From Betaproteobacteria bacterium TMED100 (lineage in GTDB: Bacteria > Pseudomonadota > Gammaproteobacteria > Burkholderiales > Burkholderiaceae_A), in assembly GCA_002170285.1 (NCBI GenBank), contig NHFB01000026.1, positions 16,185 through 21,295 on the forward strand: DNA of 5,111 nt, read 5' to 3'. A program made the translations under genes and the position numbers. Of this stretch, positions 1 to 5,111 are shown one piece after another; the stretch's first letter is position 1, and every line of letters begins with the position of its first letter. The notes beneath the pieces are model-generated. The model worked only from the letters and a program-made list of their open reading frames with translations, was not told the origin of the DNA and made no database searches.

Positions 1-248
1 GTGTAAGCAGAATCGCACAAAGAACAAAGAGTTTTAATGTCTATGTCATCAACAAAGCAACTCAAAATACTAGAAGCTAATTTCGGGTATGACATTTTTG
101 ATAAACTCTGAAGTTCAACACTGTCAAAAGCCTTGAAAGTTGACGGAATGGCCAATCCCCCATCAGGTGCTAATCCTCCCAGAAGGATATCTGAAAATGT
201 ACCTAATCCCTCTGCACCTCTCGTTGATCTATATGAAATAACGCTCAT
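1..248 (-). CDS. thrC: Threonine synthase, N-terminal part (cut by window edge)
   Basis: Threonine synthase is a cytoplasmic PLP enzyme that converts O-phospho-L-homoserine to L-threonine and phosphate, the last step of the threonine pathway. Only the first 82 codons are present, and the gene continues beyond position 1. The translation opens [16 protein letters not shown] and continues SDILLGGLAPDGGLAIP. These are the characteristic N-terminal signatures of the family (the Y.STRG start and the GLA.DGGL.[VI]P motif). The PLP-binding lysine lies outside the window. The start at 246-248 is placed by this N-terminal alignment. Its ATG overlaps the TGA of hom in an ATGA arrangement, and no strong Shine-Dalgarno sequence precedes it, so translation is probably coupled to hom. 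It is the third gene of the alaC-hom-thrC operon. Identity is recognised from family motifs and strongly supported by the neighbouring hom. Confidence 0.93.
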   Translation of the reverse strand, partial: MSVISYRSTRGAEGLGTFSDILLGGLAPDGGLAIPSTFKAFDSVELQSLSKMSYPKLASSILSCFVDDIDIKTLCSLCDSAY

Positions 249-1555
249 TCTAAAGACTCAACTCTAAGAACAATTGGATCCTCTATTACAGATTTAATTG
301 ATTTAATTGATTCGATTGCGTCGAAAATATCCTTCCCCATGCACTTATGAGTTAATAAAACTACATCTGTGTAGATATCATCTTTTAAATGATTTTTTTG
401 AAAAAAAGCATCTACTGAGATATTTTCGTTTGACAAACATCTTGTAATATCGGCTAGAACACCTGCTTGATCCAAAACCCTAATTCTAAGATAAAAACCT
501 GACTCAATCGACAAGTGTTCAAGAACATTCAAATCCTTTACTTGATCTGACTGAAATGACAAAGCAGGAATGGAAGTAATCATTTTTTTTCTATCTCCTC
601 TGGCAATATCAACCAAATCAGCAACTACTGCGCTAGCTGTTGGTTCTGCACCAGCCCCCTGACCATAATATAAAGTATTACCCACAGCATTACCCTTTAC
701 TTGAACAGCATTCATTGCTCCGTTGACATTTGCCATTAAACAATTTTCTGGAATTAATGTTGAGTGAACTCTTAGTTCTAAGTTTGAGTTTCTTCGACGA
801 GCAATTCCTAGAGACTTGACTCTATACCCTAGTTTTTTTGCATAAATAACCTCTCTTAAGTCTAAATTTGTTATTCCATCAACCAACACTTTATCTAAAT
901 TGAGCTTTGTTCCAAAAGCCATGGAGGCCAAAAGAGCAAGCTTATGGGCTGAATCATACCCTTCTATATCCAATGTTGGATCAGCCTCTGCAAAACCAAA
1001 ATCTTGAGCTTCTTTCAAAGCTTTTTCAAAAGTTATACCCCTTGCTTCCATTTCAGAAAGAATATAATTTGTTGTTCCATTAATTATTCCAGCAATCCAA
1101 TCAATCCTATTTGCTGTAAGACCCTCTCGCAAAACTTTTAATATTGGAATTCCACCAGCAACTGCCGCTTCAAATCCAACAGTAACGTTGTTTTCCTCAG
1201 CAGTTTTAAAGATTTCGTTTCCATACTTAGCTAACAAGGCTTTATTAGCCGTAACTACATGTTTGCCTTTTTTTAACGCCTCAATTACAAAAGCTCTTGC
1301 AAATGTATCACCGCCAATTAATTCAACAATAACGTCTATTTCAGAGACATCAGTCAATTTCATGGCATCAGAAAAATAAATGGCTTCATTTTTTTCAAGA
1401 CATGTAAATTTATTTTTTTCAGCCTCTGCAACTGCTATTATTTTGACTTTTTTGCCAGCCTTTCTAACAATTTCTTCAGCATTGTTCTTGCAAACATTCC
1501 AAGTTCCTAAACCAACAGTGCCAAGACCTGCCAATCCAACTTTTAAAACTGTCAT
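245..1555 (-). CDS. hom: Homoserine dehydrogenase with C-terminal ACT domain
   Basis: This enzyme reduces L-aspartate 4-semialdehyde to L-homoserine with NAD(P)H, the branch point towards threonine and methionine. The 436-residue length is normal for the monofunctional form. An N-terminal Rossmann fold carries GLGTVG (residues 10-15). The catalytic domain has the TANKALLA motif (K105), [11 protein letters not shown] (157-166) and [18 protein letters not shown] (188-205). E190, D196, D201 and K205 have the same spacing as the yeast enzyme's E208/D214/D219/K223. Residues about 353-430 form an ACT domain ([17 protein letters not shown]), which in this family usually mediates threonine feedback inhibition; inhibition here is inferred. 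The start ATG at 1553-1555 overlaps the alaC stop as ATGA and is preceded by a good GGAGA ribosome site. Its own stop overlaps the thrC start. No aspartate kinase fusion is present. Confidence 0.97.
   Translation of the reverse strand: MTVLKVGLAGLGTVGLGTWNVCKNNAEEIVRKAGKKVKIIAVAEAEKNKFTCLEKNEAIYFSDAMKLTDVSEIDVIVELIGGDTFARAFVIEALKKGKHVVTANKALLAKYGNEIFKTAEENNVTVGFEAAVAGGIPILKVLREGLTANRIDWIAGIINGTTNYILSEMEARGITFEKALKEAQDFGFAEADPTLDIEGYDSAHKLALLASMAFGTKLNLDKVLVDGITNLDLREVIYAKKLGYRVKSLGIARRRNSNLELRVHSTLIPENCLMANVNGAMNAVQVKGNAVGNTLYYGQGAGAEPTASAVVADLVDIARGDRKKMITSIPALSFQSDQVKDLNVLEHLSIESGFYLRIRVLDQAGVLADITRCLSNENISVDAFFQKNHLKDDIYTDVVLLTHKCMGKDIFDAIESIKSIKSVIEDPIVLRVESLE
291..317. repeat. Three 9-bp tandem units in the hom C-terminus
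   Basis: GATTTAATT occurs twice in direct succession (291-299, 300-308), followed by a diverged copy GATTCGATT (309-317). Read in hom it gives the repeated Ser-Ile-Lys stretch around residues 414-422, near the end of the ACT domain. The unit is a multiple of three, so copy-number change would keep the frame. It is probably a small in-frame duplication. Confidence 0.7.
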
Positions 1556-2781
1556 AAGTTTTCTCCAGATTCAAGTTTTAGATTAGCACCAATTAAAAAA
1601 CCATCTTTTTTAAACATTTCTTTTATCCCTCTAACAGCTTGTCGAATTCTTTGTTCATTTTCTATTAATGCAAACCTTACACAATTGTCACCGTATTCTC
1701 CAAAACCTATGCCGGGTGATACTGCAACCTTAGCTTCAAGCAGTAATTTTTTTGAAAATTCTAATGAACCTAGTCCTTTATAAAAATCTGGAATTTCTGC
1801 CCACAAGTACATCGTAGCCTTTGGAATTTCAACCAGCCAACCAATTTCAAATAATCCTTTAACTAAACAATCTCTTCGAAGTTGGTACATCATACATATT
1901 TCTTTTACGCAGTTTTGATTATCTTCCAGTGCTATAACAGACGCTACTTGAACAGGTGTAAAAGTACCGTAATCAAAATAACTCTTGATTCTTGCAAGAG
2001 CATTAACTAAGGTGGGATTACCAACCATAAAACCAACTCTCCAACCTGCCATGTTGTAAGATTTGCTAAGTGAGAAAAATTCTACAGCAACATCTTTAGC
2101 ACCATCAACTTGTAATATTGAGGGTGCTTTATATCCATCAAAACAAATATCTGCATATGCAAGGTCATGAACAACCAGAATTTCATACTGTTGAGCTAAC
2201 TTAATTACTTTTTTAAAAAAAACAAGATCAACACATTGTCCAGTTGGGTTACTTGGAAAGCCAAGAATAATCATTTTAGGTTTTGGAATTGACTCTTTGA
2301 TTCCTTTTTCAAGTTCTTCAAAAAAATCAGTCTCTGGAACCATTTTTATGGACCTGATATCAGCACCGGCGATGATTGCACCATAAATATGTATTGGGTA
2401 ACTGGGATTTGGTACCAAAACTGTATCGCCTCTGTCAAGAGTGGCTAGCATTAAATGAGCTAACCCTTCTTTAGAACCAATTGTCGCGATTGCTTCTGTT
2501 TCAGAATCAAGACAAACATTAAATCTATTTCTATACCATGTGCAAATAGCCTGTCTCAATCTAGGTATGCCTTTTGAGAGCGAGTATCTGTGTGTATGCT
2601 CTTTTTTTACTACTTGTATCAATTTTTTAACAATATGACTCGGTGTGGGACGATCCGGATTACCCATACTCATATCTACAATGTCATCCCCTCTTCTACG
2701 AGCTTGCATTTTTAATTCCCCTGTAACAGAGAAAACATAGGGAGGTAAACGTTGAATTCTATTAAAAGGTTTTATATTCAT
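1552..2781 (-). CDS. alaC: Alanine aminotransferase, AlaC type (PLP fold type I)
   Basis: A class I/II aminotransferase of 409 residues, very like E. coli AlaC (YfdZ) along its whole length from memory; that enzyme exchanges the amino group between glutamate and pyruvate to give alanine. Visible landmarks are RLPPYVF near the N-terminus, SMGNPD (38-43), [14 protein letters not shown] (100-113), VPNPSYPIH (123-131), SNPTG with N178, HDLAYAD with D206 and Y209, and [13 protein letters not shown] with the Schiff-base lysine K240 and R248. The C-terminal R369 ([10 protein letters not shown]) should bind the substrate carboxylate. All key residues are present. The start is fixed by alignment of the first residues with AlaC, although no Shine-Dalgarno sequence precedes it. 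It is the first gene of the operon with hom and thrC. Specificity could be broader than alanine, since related proteins are sometimes annotated as aspartate or LL-diaminopimelate aminotransferases. Confidence 0.93.
   Translation of the reverse strand: MNIKPFNRIQRLPPYVFSVTGELKMQARRRGDDIVDMSMGNPDRPTPSHIVKKLIQVVKKEHTHRYSLSKGIPRLRQAICTWYRNRFNVCLDSETEAIATIGSKEGLAHLMLATLDRGDTVLVPNPSYPIHIYGAIIAGADIRSIKMVPETDFFEELEKGIKESIPKPKMIILGFPSNPTGQCVDLVFFKKVIKLAQQYEILVVHDLAYADICFDGYKAPSILQVDGAKDVAVEFFSLSKSYNMAGWRVGFMVGNPTLVNALARIKSYFDYGTFTPVQVASVIALEDNQNCVKEICMMYQLRRDCLVKGLFEIGWLVEIPKATMYLWAEIPDFYKGLGSLEFSKKLLLEAKVAVSPGIGFGEYGDNCVRFALIENEQRIRQAVRGIKEMFKKDGFLIGANLKLESGENL
1562..1566 (-). promoter_or_regulatory. 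Ribosome binding site of hom inside alaC
   Basis: On the minus strand GGAGA lies six bases upstream of the hom ATG, within the last codons of alaC. It is one of only two good Shine-Dalgarno sequences in the window. It supports the ATG at 1553-1555 as the true start, and suggests hom can be initiated independently as well as by coupling. Confidence 0.75.
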
Positions 2782-2835
2782 AAATAAAAGTATTTGAATC
2801 TAATAAAATTATAAAAAATTATATAAAATAAACTA
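2782..2835. promoter_or_regulatory. Divergent intergenic promoter region, 54 bp
   Basis: This is the only gene-free stretch of any size, lying between the divergent starts of alaC and the DUF498 gene, and it is almost entirely A and T. It must hold control signals for both operons unless promoters extend into the genes. On the plus strand TATAAA occurs at 2822-2827 and 2810-2815. A TTGAAT at 2794-2799 lies 22 bases before the first and so is poorly spaced as a -35. Neither start codon has a Shine-Dalgarno sequence. If the 2822-2827 element is used, the plus-strand transcript would be nearly leaderless. No inverted repeat suggesting an operator stands out beyond general A/T symmetry. Confidence 0.6.
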
Positions 2836-2845
2836 ATGAGTTCAA
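2818..2845 (-). promoter_or_regulatory. alaC: Candidate sigma70 promoter for alaC-hom-thrC
   Basis: On the minus strand a perfect TATAAT (2818-2823) has TTGAAC (2840-2845) 16 bases upstream, four of six matches to the -35 consensus. Transcription would start near 2811, giving a leader of about 30 bases. The -35 falls inside the first codons of the divergent DUF498 gene. A second perfect TATAAT lies at 2808-2813 with only a weak -35. In such A/T-rich DNA chance -10 matches are frequent, so this is a proposal only. Confidence 0.45.
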
Positions 2846-3270
2846 CACTACAACCTGAGCACAATAATAGCCAATTTTCTATAACTGGCTATGGTGAAGA
2901 TTTTATAGAAATTAACAGGGAAAAATGGTACCAATCCTGTATCGTTTCGACGTCAGCAAACCCAATTTCTTGGGAACCAAAATGCATCAATGATATAAAA
3001 GAGTCAAATTTATCTATAATCAAGTCTCTATATCCCGAAATTTTGATTCTCGGAACCGGCAAAAATCACAATTTTCTCCCTCCACATTTAATATGTTTTA
3101 ATTTAGAGGAAGAGGACAAAAATTATGGTTTTTTAGGTGTCAACAATAGCAAAAGCACATCATTAAATATTGAATGCATGAGTACAGCCGCAGCATGTAG
3201 AACTTTTAACATATTAGCATCTGAAGACAGAAAAGTTGTTGCTGCTATTTTAATTACAGGAGAAAACTAG
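2836..3270 (+). CDS. Mth938-like (DUF498) domain protein
   Basis: A 144-residue soluble protein of the Mth938/DUF498 family, related to the mitochondrial complex I assembly factor NDUFAF3. The bacterial members have no firmly established role. Family signatures are the early ITGYGEDFIEIN (16-27), ILILGTG (69-75), a short segment before LPPHLICF (81-88), and the C-terminal IECMSTAAACRTFNIL (112-127) followed by RKVVAAIL. There is no signal peptide or membrane segment. It has five cysteines (35, 50, 87, 114, 121), of which C121 lies in the conserved AAACRT motif. It is first in a plus-strand operon and ends two bases before the peroxiredoxin gene, whose ribosome site lies in its last codons. 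The start ATG fits the usual N-terminal length but lacks a Shine-Dalgarno sequence. A link to respiratory complex assembly is suggested only by the distant NDUFAF3 relationship. Confidence 0.85.
   Translation: MSSTLQPEHNNSQFSITGYGEDFIEINREKWYQSCIVSTSANPISWEPKCINDIKESNLSIIKSLYPEILILGTGKNHNFLPPHLICFNLEEEDKNYGFLGVNNSKSTSLNIECMSTAAACRTFNILASEDRKVVAAILITGEN
3258..3263 (+). promoter_or_regulatory. Ribosome binding site of the peroxiredoxin gene
   Basis: AGGAGA lies nine bases before the ATG at 3273, overlapping the last codons of the DUF498 gene. It is the strongest Shine-Dalgarno sequence in the window. It decides for the 3273 start over the in-frame TTG at 3390-3392, which would give the more usual peroxiredoxin length but has no ribosome site. 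Confidence 0.75.
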
Positions 3271-3272
3271 TT

Positions 3273-3860
3273 ATGGTGGGAAAACAAATTAACTTCTCTA
3301 GAGAATTTCACCAGGAAATTATTATCAAAACTCAAAACCAAAAAATTTGTAACAAAAAAAATACAAAAAATAACCAAGCTAATAAACTCTTGAGTAATGG
3401 ACATTTAATACCAAATTTACCAATCAAAACTATTTTTGGTTCAACCAATTTACATAAATACAAAACACATAACCTAATAGTATTTTTTTACCCAAAGGAC
3501 AACACACCTGGTTGTACCATAGAGTGTGAAGATTTTACTAAACTCCACAATAAGTTCCTTAAATTAAACACACAAGTTATTGGTGTTTCTAGAGACAATA
3601 TAAAATCACATGATAAATTTGCAAAAAAATTTAACCTTTCTATCAACTTAGTTGCTGATGAGACACAGGATTTATGTTTGTTGTTTGACGTAATAAAAGA
3701 AAAGAATATGTATGGCAAGATGGTTAAAGGAATTGAAAGAAGCACTTTTTTTATCAATTCAAATTTTGTTCTTGAAAAAAGCTGGCGAGGAGTGAAGGCA
3801 AAAGGACATGCTGAGCAGGTTTTACAATACGTCGGTTCTTACGTCAACAATCAACTTTAG
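3273..3860 (+). CDS. bcp: Bcp/PrxQ-type thioredoxin-fold peroxiredoxin with N-terminal extension
   Basis: A thiol peroxidase of the AhpC/TSA superfamily that reduces hydrogen peroxide and organic hydroperoxides, normally recycled by thioredoxin. The core matches the Bcp/PrxQ class: VFFYPKDNTPGC (70-81) holds the P-x-x-x-T-x-x-C active site with peroxidatic C81. Residues 103-118 read IGVSRDNIKSHDKFAK, LFDVIK follows C135, and GIERSTFFI (153-161) supplies the conserved R156. WRGVKAKGH (171-179) is near the C-terminus. The usual Bcp resolving cysteine at C+5 is Glu86. A cysteine stands one position earlier at C85, and C135 is another possible partner. At 195 residues it is about 40 longer than E. 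coli Bcp (156). The extra sequence is an N-terminal Lys/Asn-rich tail (1-40) with no convincing signal peptide. It is the second gene of the plus-strand operon, 13 bases before phoH. Confidence 0.9.
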   Translation: MVGKQINFSREFHQEIIIKTQNQKICNKKNTKNNQANKLLSNGHLIPNLPIKTIFGSTNLHKYKTHNLIVFFYPKDNTPGCTIECEDFTKLHNKFLKLNTQVIGVSRDNIKSHDKFAKKFNLSINLVADETQDLCLLFDVIKEKNMYGKMVKGIERSTFFINSNFVLEKSWRGVKAKGHAEQVLQYVGSYVNNQL

Positions 3861-3873
3861 AAAAGTAATAATA

Positions 3874-5111
3874 ATGCCATTACCTAATGCTCCTACAAAG
3901 CTTGCAACTATTCTTGATAAAAAAGAATTGTCATCTAAAAAAAATTTGAGTAATTCAAATAAAAAAAATAGAAAAACAACAAAAAATTCTCTTTCCAAAA
4001 TATCTACAAATGTAAGGTCAAATGAACCTAATATAATCAGTCCACAAATTGAAACCAAAAAATTAAAAAAATCTCAAAAAAATCAACTAAATAAAACTCC
4101 TCAAAGCAAAAATAATAAACTATTTGTCCTTGACACTAATGTTCTCATGCACGATCCAACAAGTTTATTTAGATTTCAAGAACATGATATTTATATACCA
4201 ATGGTTACGCTTGAAGAGTTAGATGAACATAAAACTGGAATGTCTGAAGTTTCAAGAAATGTACGTCAAGTGACCAGAAGCATTGATTCACTAATTGGAG
4301 CATCTTTAGAAGAGACAGTTAAAAAATTAAATTTAGGTGTTCCATTAAATTCACTTGGTCATTCAGATGCAACAGGTTCTTTGTTTTTCCAAACCGAAAA
4401 AATAGAGATCAATATTTCCCTAGGTCTTGAAGTTGAAAAACCAGATAATCAAATTTTAGGAATTGTTAAGAAACTTGTAGAAAAATACAAAAAAAAGAAA
4501 GTTATATTAGTCTCAAAAGACATAAATATAAGAATTAAAGCAAAAGCTTTATCTTTAGTTGCAGAGGATTACTTTAATGACAGCGTTGTCAATGACGATG
4601 ATCTTTTATACACAGGTACGAAATATTTGACTGAATCTTTTTGGGATCTTTACGCAAAAAATATAGAGTCATGGCAACAAAATGGCGATAACTTTTATAA
4701 AATATCAGGACCTATAGTTAGTGAACTTCATGTAAATCAATTCATTGTTGAAGAAAAAGAAAATAATCTTTTTGCCATTGTTGAGGAAATTCATGGAAAA
4801 AGTGCGATTTTTAAGTCTTTAAAAGATTTTTCTCATGCAAGAAATTCTGTTTGGGGTGTAACTTCCAGAAATAAAGAACAAAATTTTGCCTTAAATCTTT
4901 TAATGACACCGGAAATAGACTTCGTAACTTTATTAGGCCAGGCTGGTACTGGAAAAACTTTACTAGCATTAGCTGCTGGACTAACCCAAACTCTAGAATC
5001 CAGACTTTATAGTGAAATCATTGTTACTCGTGCAACAGTCCCTATTGGAGGTGACATAGGATACTTGCCTGGCACCGAGGAAGAAAAAATGATTCCTTGG
5101 ATGGGTGCTCT
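3874..5111 (+). CDS. phoH: PIN-PhoH family ATPase (YlaK/PhoH2-like), C-terminus cut by window edge
   Basis: The first 412 codons of a two-domain protein. After a Lys/Asn/Ser-rich, probably disordered tail (1-80) comes a PIN nuclease domain (about 82-235). It opens KLFVLDTNVLMHDP and has the expected acidic residues D87, E114/E115, D191 and D216. A connecting region (about 240-335) leads to the PhoH P-loop ATPase: WGVTSRNKEQNFALNLL, Walker A GQAGTGKT (355-362, K361) and VTRATVPIGGDIGYLPGTEEEKM (385-405). Walker B and the rest lie beyond the window. Mycobacterial PhoH2 of the same architecture has been described as an ATP-dependent RNA helicase/ribonuclease, so a role in RNA processing or decay is inferred here. 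The start MPLPNAPTKLATILDKK resembles betaproteobacterial homologues as I recall them, though the ribosome site is weak. It is third in the operon behind the peroxiredoxin. Confidence 0.92.
   Translation, partial: MPLPNAPTKLATILDKKELSSKKNLSNSNKKNRKTTKNSLSKISTNVRSNEPNIISPQIETKKLKKSQKNQLNKTPQSKNNKLFVLDTNVLMHDPTSLFRFQEHDIYIPMVTLEELDEHKTGMSEVSRNVRQVTRSIDSLIGASLEETVKKLNLGVPLNSLGHSDATGSLFFQTEKIEINISLGLEVEKPDNQILGIVKKLVEKYKKKKVILVSKDINIRIKAKALSLVAEDYFNDSVVNDDDLLYTGTKYLTESFWDLYAKNIESWQQNGDNFYKISGPIVSELHVNQFIVEEKENNLFAIVEEIHGKSAIFKSLKDFSHARNSVWGVTSRNKEQNFALNLLMTPEIDFVTLLGQAGTGKTLLALAAGLTQTLESRLYSEIIVTRATVPIGGDIGYLPGTEEEKMIPWMGA

Noticed and set aside
1188..1586. Two plus-strand open frames of 63 and 68 codons
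   Set aside because: They are antisense to the N-terminal Rossmann domain of hom, with no ribosome site and no recognisable domain.
2211..2222. T-run followed by A-run that might look like a terminator or hairpin
   Set aside because: It lies inside the conserved coding sequence of alaC, has no G/C stem and encodes Phe-Phe-Lys-Lys in the expected place.
3488..3757. Minus-strand open frame of 89 codons
   Set aside because: It lies wholly antisense to the conserved peroxiredoxin core, which explains the sequence; no family features are visible in it.
3390..3860. Shorter peroxiredoxin starting at the in-frame TTG at 3390
   Set aside because: It would give a more typical length, but there is no ribosome site before it, whereas AGGAGA is well placed for the ATG at 3273 and the frame is open throughout.
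3822..4058. Minus-strand open frame of 78 codons with a hydrophobic Phe/Leu-rich stretch resembling a membrane segment
   Set aside because: It is antisense to the Lys/Asn-rich tail of the PhoH gene. Reverse reading of AAA/AAT codons automatically gives Phe and Ile/Leu, and it also overlaps the peroxiredoxin stop.

Overview
The window looks like chromosomal core sequence from an A+T-rich betaproteobacterium. Three things point there. The threonine-branch genes are ordered alaC-hom-thrC. Diverging from them is a DUF498/Mth938 - Bcp-type peroxiredoxin - PIN-PhoH set, an arrangement I recall from Burkholderiales and related betaproteobacteria. Protein motifs also match that group, for example GIERSTF and WRG..GH in the peroxiredoxin and LFVLDTNVLMHDP in the PhoH protein. 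The very high A+T content by eye, the Lys/Asn-rich unconserved segments and the nearly absent intergenic DNA suggest a streamlined or host-restricted lineage. OM43-like Methylophilales or a Kinetoplastibacterium-like endosymbiont are possible, but I cannot choose between them from sequence alone.

Layout: positions 2781 down to 1 (minus strand) hold a tightly packed operon. It contains an AlaC-type alanine aminotransferase (1552-2781), homoserine dehydrogenase with a C-terminal ACT domain (245-1555), and the first 82 codons of threonine synthase (1-248, running off the left edge). Both junctions are 4-base ATGA overlaps. Positions 2836 to 5111 (plus strand) hold a second compact operon: a Mth938/DUF498 protein (2836-3270), a Bcp/PrxQ-like peroxiredoxin (3273-3860) and a PIN-PhoH ATPase (3874 onward, running off the right edge). 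The only real intergenic DNA is the 54-bp, almost pure A/T divergent spacer at 2782-2835, which must serve both operons.

Working together: Hom converts aspartate semialdehyde to homoserine and ThrC makes threonine from O-phosphohomoserine. The homoserine kinase that links them is not in this window. AlaC exchanges amino groups between alanine/pyruvate and glutamate/2-oxoglutarate. The plus-strand genes look like housekeeping functions: peroxide detoxification, a PIN nuclease/ATPase likely acting on RNA, and a small protein of unclear role. I see no mobile element, CRISPR array, RNA gene or clear terminator. No stretch over 300 bases lacks a gene. Nothing here supports a new biological system. 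The observations below are modest variations on known families.
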